Shown in pieces: positions 58,646-64,000 of a stretch of DNA of 64,000 nt (the stretch's first letter is position 1; the number at the start of each line of letters is the position of its first letter). The stretch comes from a virus, in the IMG/VR virus record IMGVR_UViG_3300033153_007754, positions 62,001-126,000 of that record; one strand, 5' to 3'. The translations under genes were made by a program, and so were the position numbers. The notes beneath the pieces are model-generated. The model searched no databases and was not told the origin of the DNA. It saw nothing but the letters and a program-made list of their open reading frames with translations.

Positions 58646-61126
58646 TTATAATAATGATTTATTCTTAGCTCTTGCAAAAATACGTTCAATTGCTGTTTTA
58701 TGGTCAATACCATAATCAAGATATAAGTCAGTTGCACCTTCAGTATTGTTAGTTAAATCACACACAACAATAAAAGCATCAATTCCCCTGTTATCTAATT
58801 CATTTTGTAAATATTTAGATACAATTCTTTGTAACTTATCCCTTGTTGGTGCATCATTATCTTCAGCAACAAAAGAATCAACCATTTCATCAATGTAATA
58901 CATACATTCATTATGCTTAAATCGTACGTTAACACGGTTTAATGAGCTTTCTGTGTTTAACCCTGTTTTATTACCTACCTTGACGATACCAGTGTTTTTC
59001 TTGAATATCAATGGATTCACACGTCTTAAATATAACTCATTTGCATCGTCTTTACCAGGTACCCACTCAACCGATTTATAACGACTCGCAACACCTCTAT
59101 TTTTACCAAACACACCTTTTTGTCTTCCATAAACATCCATTGCCTGAATGTCATTTTTTATCATCACAACATTGGATGGAATCCTAATATCTTTATCCCC
59201 ATATTTGTTACTTATATTAAAAAATGTTGGCAAAGTTTCATATGCGTGTCTTGTACTAGAAATACCCCAACCACCAGCATCAAACCATGTTTCAAATGCT
59301 CCAATTATATCAGCATTTAATTGTAAAGAATAAGGTAAATTAAATTTACCAAATGTATCTAATTGTGAATCTATAACAGAAGTATTAACACCTTCATTAA
59401 TGATAGCTAAATCAGCAGCGCTATATGTTCCATTTCCCGTTAAAACAAGTGGACAGGTATATTCTTCCAAACCAAATTGTTTATATGCAGTTAGAACATC
59501 ATTTGCGACAATTGTACCATCAGCACCATTTTCTAATGTAACATCAATATCCAAATGGTTAACCACTTCATCAGGCAAGTTCACAAATATACTAATCAAT
59601 TTAGATTGTGCAATTAACTTATCTTCAATATAGTATCTATTACCATTATCATCCCTTGCCGTAACATCTGTATTAACTGTAACAATAAACTTTTCTGATA
59701 CACTACCATTTGCAACTAAAATTAATAATTCATGGTCTGCGAAAGTTCTGAAATTAACAAGTTTTTTTAATGTTATAGAACCTTCAATTGCATCTTTACC
59801 ATGTATTTGGACTGTTGTTGTATTTCCCCAAATACCTGGTGTTTTAGCAAAAATGATTATATCTTGTAGATTAATATTGCTTTTTAAATTTGTTTCAAAA
59901 GTACTATCGAATGCATCATAAATTTGTTCAGCAGTTCCATAAACATTGTTTACAGATTGATAAGTAATTGGTCTTGAAATAGTTGCATTTACAATATCTT
60001 GATAATAAAACACAGTATCAAATTGTTCAAAGACATCACCAGAATCATATCTTGCTATAATACTACTATTTACACTTATAACGGGTTTCCCTGTTTCACT
60101 TTCTACATACAAAGTAACAACACCATTATCAATTGTATGTGATATATAATTACAACTTATTTTTGTTGTTATATCAACACCAACAGCAGAAGCAGGCGCA
60201 CTAAAAAAATCACTAACAACATCCGTTCCAGCCGAAGGCGCTTCGATTTCAATACCTGAAACAGTACTGATTTTATCTGAGGATAATACTAAAAAATTGT
60301 TTGAATCAACACTTGCGATATCAACACCAACAGTAGTATTAATTGCACTAATTAAAGATGCTGTATCAGTAACAGTAGATAAATCAATGTCACCATCAAA
60401 ATCAGTTCCATTTAATACTATACCAATAGCATCTCCACCAACACCAGTAAATAAAGAAGCATCTACATCACCTGTTATAATAGCTCTGGAATCACCATCT
60501 TCATCAATATATAATTTATCGTCACTATCTACACTTAAGGAAGCGCCATAAAATTTAAATTTAGAAGTGTTTAGTGGATTATTTGTCACATGGCTTTCAA
60601 CCACATATGGAATCATACCACCATTTGTAACTTCTAAATTAGAAACACCATCAGTAATTGTAATATCAGTTAAATTCTTTACAAAAACTTTTACAGAATC
60701 AACATCATATTCTTCAACTTTAACAAGTGTTACAGCATTGCCATCTATAGCATAAGTAGTAGTACTTAACATGTTAGATAAAACAGTATTAGAAACTATT
60801 AATTCAAAAACAAATGATGGCAAACTATTTGTTATATTTTTCAATGCTGTTTTGGTTGTACCATCATTAAAGGCTCGGGAAACACTAACAATCGAATCCT
60901 GAGACATATAATCAACCACATGCCAATCTTGTATTACATTAGATTTATCACCATCACCAAAAACAGAAGTAAAATTACTATTACTAACATCAATTGGTCG
61001 ACCGATAAAACCTTTTTCAAACGCCCCAGAAAAACCAACTTTTTCGTCTATCACTACCGCAGATGGTGTACTTTCGTCAGGTACTTCTGAAGAATAAACC
61101 CCAGCAATATTTAATACTTTTGCCAT
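58646..61126 (-). CDS. gp18: Tail sheath protein, gp18-like
   Basis: An 826-residue protein (T4 gp18 is 659, so the variable outer domains are enlarged). The N-terminus ends a first strand in SSEVPDESTPSAVVIDEKVG. The C-terminal third has the conserved sheath core: GRQKGVFGKNRGVASRYKSV, RRVNPLIFKKNTGIVKVGNK, SSLNRVNVRFKHNECMYYID and NELDNRGIDAFIVVCDLTNN. Late operon with the tube gene. It contracts at infection. The extra Ser/Thr/Val-rich region (about 200-450) is likely surface-exposed. Confidence 0.9.
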   Translation of the reverse strand: MAKVLNIAGVYSSEVPDESTPSAVVIDEKVGFSGAFEKGFIGRPIDVSNSNFTSVFGDGDKSNVIQDWHVVDYMSQDSIVSVSRAFNDGTTKTALKNITNSLPSFVFELIVSNTVLSNMLSTTTYAIDGNAVTLVKVEEYDVDSVKVFVKNLTDITITDGVSNLEVTNGGMIPYVVESHVTNNPLNTSKFKFYGASLSVDSDDKLYIDEDGDSRAIITGDVDASLFTGVGGDAIGIVLNGTDFDGDIDLSTVTDTASLISAINTTVGVDIASVDSNNFLVLSSDKISTVSGIEIEAPSAGTDVVSDFFSAPASAVGVDITTKISCNYISHTIDNGVVTLYVESETGKPVISVNSSIIARYDSGDVFEQFDTVFYYQDIVNATISRPITYQSVNNVYGTAEQIYDAFDSTFETNLKSNINLQDIIIFAKTPGIWGNTTTVQIHGKDAIEGSITLKKLVNFRTFADHELLILVANGSVSEKFIVTVNTDVTARDDNGNRYYIEDKLIAQSKLISIFVNLPDEVVNHLDIDVTLENGADGTIVANDVLTAYKQFGLEEYTCPLVLTGNGTYSAADLAIINEGVNTSVIDSQLDTFGKFNLPYSLQLNADIIGAFETWFDAGGWGISSTRHAYETLPTFFNISNKYGDKDIRIPSNVVMIKNDIQAMDVYGRQKGVFGKNRGVASRYKSVEWVPGKDDANELYLRRVNPLIFKKNTGIVKVGNKTGLNTESSLNRVNVRFKHNECMYYIDEMVDSFVAEDNDAPTRDKLQRIVSKYLQNELDNRGIDAFIVVCDLTNNTEGATDLYLDYGIDHKTAIERIFARAKNKSLL

Positions 61127-61139
61127 ATCTATTTACCTC

Positions 61140-61769
61140 TTATTCAAATTCATTGTTAAAGTTATCTTTACTTATATCAGACAATTTTCCAAAATAGCTA
61201 TTTATGGAATCCAACACATCTGTTAAACCAACTAATGGTATATATTTTTGTTTAGAATATAAAAAAGTTACAGTATATTCCGATACTGATTCTGTATCTT
61301 CACTATTATTTTCAATTTCACTAATTTCTTGTATAAAACAATCTTTTAATAACCATCCATAAACAGGGTTACTCTTAGTATCTCGTTGTACTAATTTTAT
61401 ATCAGCCGTCTTACCATCAAGAATTAAATCACCATTGTCATCAAAATAACTGTTCGATTCCATCCATGCTTGAAAGAATGGTTTTAAAATATGTTTCGGG
61501 TCATTGGATACTGTAATAGTGAAAGGGGAAACTTCCATACTACCAGACAAATGAACTGTATGTCCTTTCCATTTAAATGTTGTAACATTCATAGACGTGG
61601 ATGGCTGATTCATGCTTTTAACTAATGTCATAGCACGAGTTAGCGAGTCTGTTGGTAATTCAATACCTAAAGCACTAGATAACCCTAAAATTTCACCAAT
61701 CGAAATTTCATATTGGCCAGCCCGAAGCCCCTGTGATAAAATATTTTTATAATCTCTTGCTTTACTCAT
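61140..61769 (-). CDS. gp19: Tail tube protein, gp19-like
   Basis: A 209-residue protein just upstream of the sheath in the same operon. It has MNVTTFKWKGHTVHLSGSME then ITVSNDPKHILKPFFQAWME and YGWLLKDCFIQEISEIENNS, with a final strand VSEYTVTFLYSKQKY, as in tube-fold proteins (T4 gp19 is 163). GGAGTT precedes the ATG, with an AATAAATA late element 32 nt upstream. Confidence 0.82.
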   Translation of the reverse strand: MSKARDYKNILSQGLRAGQYEISIGEILGLSSALGIELPTDSLTRAMTLVKSMNQPSTSMNVTTFKWKGHTVHLSGSMEVSPFTITVSNDPKHILKPFFQAWMESNSYFDDNGDLILDGKTADIKLVQRDTKSNPVYGWLLKDCFIQEISEIENNSEDTESVSEYTVTFLYSKQKYIPLVGLTDVLDSINSYFGKLSDISKDNFNNEFE

Positions 61770-61800
61770 TTATTTAACTCCTTTTTTACTTTCTATAACA

Positions 61801-61808
61801 TATTTATT
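61801..61808 (-). promoter_or_regulatory. Late-promoter-like AATAAATA for tube/sheath operon
   Basis: AATAAATA on the minus strand, 32 nt before the tube start. Confidence 0.5.
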
Positions 61809-63960
61809 ATTTGAATTTTTCTACTGTATCAATCACAACATTGTAATCAGTTCGATTTAAAGTATTTTCATCAGGATTTATATATTTAAAATCAAACTTT
61901 CTTTTAACAAGGTAATTTCCTTTATCAGTTTCTTTCTTACCATTATTCAAATAAAAATAAAACATTTGTTCAATCATTCTAATAAATTTATCACGTTTAC
62001 CAATACCCAAATCTTCAATTTCACTTAATTCAGCTCCATATACAAATTCTAAAATTGGCTCCATATATGAAAGTACTTTATGTAATGGTAATTTATTAGC
62101 TTTTAATATAGTTTTTTCATCATTCACAAACATAGTAAAAGATAGGTTGTATAAGTTAGCGTCTGTTTTCTTTGCACGTTTAAGAAGCATATTTACACTT
62201 AAAACATTTTCACCACTAATTGGTTCAAAATTATCATAATCACCTTCATTTGCCATAAAATTCAAACTATAAGTTTTATTAATTTCGGTAACAGGATAAT
62301 CGTATTGACTTATTGTTCCATCCCTTGAATCAAAAACAAAAGGGAATCCTTTCCCAGTTTTACTTTTCCCATCTCTCCATGTACCATTCAAATCAGATAA
62401 ATCACCAATTAATGTAACTATATCACTTTTATTTGTGATTTTATTTTTAACACCTTTTACCTCATCAAGTATACCATCAATAATAAAATCAGTTCCTTCT
62501 TCACCCATAGAAACGACTATTTTACTTTCTATATCAGTCACTAAATTTTCTGTTGGTGAAAATGTACTATTTCGGATATAAGGACCGATTTCGTCATAAA
62601 AGTTTTCATCCTTTTTATACCAATATTTTAATGCATTAAATATTGCAATTTTTGTTGCACCTTTATAGAGCCCTGTAATTAAACTTGAAAAACGGTAATC
62701 TCTCTTCAATGCACCTTCATGTTCAACAACAGAGTTGTTATGTCGTACAATATTATCAATAAGCATTTTAAGGAATTTCTCAAAAAACAAAGTACCTTCT
62801 TTTTGTGAAATAACGCTATTTTTAATTAAATCTTTTCTTATTCTTTGGAAGTCAAAAACATGTAAAAAATTATTATCACTTCTTATTGCTAAATCGTGTT
62901 TCTTAATGAATTTGTCGGCAAGCTTATTATTACCTGAAAATATACCATAAGATTCATCAAATGCATCTGCAGGGTGGTATTTATCTACAGTATCCATGAA
63001 GCTTGCATCAAATATTTCCACACCTTTATCATCAGATATACTGCCTAATAATATCATTATAATCTCTTGCTTTTCGTCAACATCAAAGTATAAATCACTA
63101 ACTTCAATTATCATTTCAGCAAAATTAGAATCAATTAAACCTGCGTTTTTCCCCATTAAAACATATTTTGCTACATGAGGTTGGGATACTACAAAGTTAC
63201 GCAAACCATTCGATAACATCTTATTACGATATTGGGATGTAAACCCAACTTTTTTATCAAGTTTATCAAAGCCATATTTTCGACCTGTTTTAATAACATC
63301 ATCATAACGTAAATCAATAAATGGGTATAAACCAATACCAAATAACGCACCCATATCATTACTATTTTCGTATGCAAATTCTATATATTCCTTATAATTC
63401 TTTTCTGTTATATTTGGTAGAACATGTTTAGTTAAGAAATCACCAAATCCAATGTGACTAAAAGCAGCAAGATATGTTTTAAAATCATTAGATTTCTTCC
63501 TGAAAAATTTAAGATATGGGTATACATCATCACTCAATCTGGTGCTATCAGAAATCCTATCAAATAAATCACCTGTTTCACTATTTATCTTTCTAAAATA
63601 TTTTTTGAATTTACTAAATACATGCATATCATTCCAATCCATTATTGACGAATTTTTATGAAAAAACATTTCAGCAATATTGGTTGCTTGTACAATAGTT
63701 CTCAAATCTACTAACCCATTTTTCACACCATTTAATAAGATATTAGCAAGTGATATATGTGTATCACCAAACCACCCTTTATCGTTTGCCTTATCAACAA
63801 ACTTCTTGGCATTTGGTAATACATGGTAATCACCCCATTCTTGAATGCCATACGTAACTAAACGATTTAAAACAACAGCCAACTGGTTGATGTCTTTCAT
63901 TAATAATTCCTTTATCTCTTCTACTTTCCTAACTTCATCGTCAAATGGGTTTTCAAACAT
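61807..63960 (-). CDS. Large tail/baseplate-associated protein (717 aa)
   Basis: A 717-residue soluble protein that I do not recognise. It begins MFENPFDDEVRKVEEIKELL with only a weak GGGT upstream, and the frame stays open to the window edge, so the true start may lie outside. The first ~450 residues are mostly helical. The C-terminal ~250 contain strands and a KGFPFVFDSRDGTISQYDYP segment. It sits directly upstream of tube and sheath. A baseplate, tail-length or tail-assembly role is a guess from position; it does not look like a tape measure (no long hydrophobic coil). Confidence 0.6.
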   Translation of the reverse strand: MFENPFDDEVRKVEEIKELLMKDINQLAVVLNRLVTYGIQEWGDYHVLPNAKKFVDKANDKGWFGDTHISLANILLNGVKNGLVDLRTIVQATNIAEMFFHKNSSIMDWNDMHVFSKFKKYFRKINSETGDLFDRISDSTRLSDDVYPYLKFFRKKSNDFKTYLAAFSHIGFGDFLTKHVLPNITEKNYKEYIEFAYENSNDMGALFGIGLYPFIDLRYDDVIKTGRKYGFDKLDKKVGFTSQYRNKMLSNGLRNFVVSQPHVAKYVLMGKNAGLIDSNFAEMIIEVSDLYFDVDEKQEIIMILLGSISDDKGVEIFDASFMDTVDKYHPADAFDESYGIFSGNNKLADKFIKKHDLAIRSDNNFLHVFDFQRIRKDLIKNSVISQKEGTLFFEKFLKMLIDNIVRHNNSVVEHEGALKRDYRFSSLITGLYKGATKIAIFNALKYWYKKDENFYDEIGPYIRNSTFSPTENLVTDIESKIVVSMGEEGTDFIIDGILDEVKGVKNKITNKSDIVTLIGDLSDLNGTWRDGKSKTGKGFPFVFDSRDGTISQYDYPVTEINKTYSLNFMANEGDYDNFEPISGENVLSVNMLLKRAKKTDANLYNLSFTMFVNDEKTILKANKLPLHKVLSYMEPILEFVYGAELSEIEDLGIGKRDKFIRMIEQMFYFYLNNGKKETDKGNYLVKRKFDFKYINPDENTLNRTDYNVVIDTVEKFK

Positions 63961-64000
63961 TTGTATAAGATACCCAAAACTATATGTATCCAGAAGATGA

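Noticed and set aside
1-64000. tRNA genes and CRISPR arrays
   Set aside because: No cloverleaf-like segment with a CCA-type end or regularly spaced repeats was seen by eye; a tRNAscan-SE or CRISPR search would settle it.

Overview
The window is a strongly AT-rich, gene-dense piece of a large tailed-phage genome with a T4-like (contractile-tail) core. The evidence is a recognisable T4-type virion set: baseplate wedge gp6, spike gp5 OB domain, large terminase gp17, portal gp20, neck gp13 and gp14, sheath gp18, tube gp19 and major capsid gp23. There is also a T4-type replisome: primase gp61, helicase gp41, clamp gp45, clamp loader gp44, ssDNA-binding gp32 and a family B polymerase. Genes are packed with overlaps and Shine-Dalgarno sites of AGGAG/GGGG type. 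Two promoter classes are visible. Sigma70-like TTGACA/TATAMT promoters drive accessory (early) genes, and TATAAATA-like late elements sit 23-40 nt upstream of virion genes. The host is not identifiable from the sequence. It uses TTGACA/TATAAT promoters and is probably AT-rich; the B12-dependent ribonucleotide reductase is compatible with a micro-aerobic or anaerobic host.

Layout. 0-3 kb: baseplate genes. 3-10.3 kb: primase, DHH phosphoesterase, clamp, SSB and clamp loader on the minus strand. 10.3-13.0 kb: plus-strand accessory genes with a repeated promoter cassette. 13-21.6 kb: a family B DNA polymerase divided into an exonuclease gene and a polymerase gene, lying 4.2 kb apart in inverted order, with probable virion genes and a LeuRS C-domain-like gene between them, followed by a second, bacterial-type (DnaN) sliding clamp. 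21.7-26.8 kb: small membrane protein paralogues, a frameshifted MORN-repeat gene and other accessory genes. 26.8-30.3 kb: class II ribonucleotide reductase interrupted by a mini-intein at its catalytic cysteine. 30.4-40.5 kb: spike, terminase, a replisome-organizer-like protein with iteron-like repeats, portal, neck and a RuvC-like resolvase. 40.6-52.3 kb: a long minus-strand accessory region with several genes behind the repeated promoter cassette, a Csx20-like (putative ring nuclease) protein, QueC, RNA ligase 2, DUF5662, DUF3307 and a PD-(D/E)XK nuclease. 52.3-64 kb: helicase, major capsid, head/neck genes, sheath, tube and a large tail protein.

The most unusual points are these: the split and permuted DNA polymerase; two different sliding clamps in one genome; a family of sigma70-like promoters that each carry a 16-bp dyad (ATGGC-AATTAA-GCCAT type, with covarying arms) just after the -10 box, so that each transcript should begin with the same hairpin; and a Csx20-like protein within that early regulon, a candidate counter-defence against type III CRISPR signalling. 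All functional calls rest on reading motifs by eye; no database search was run.
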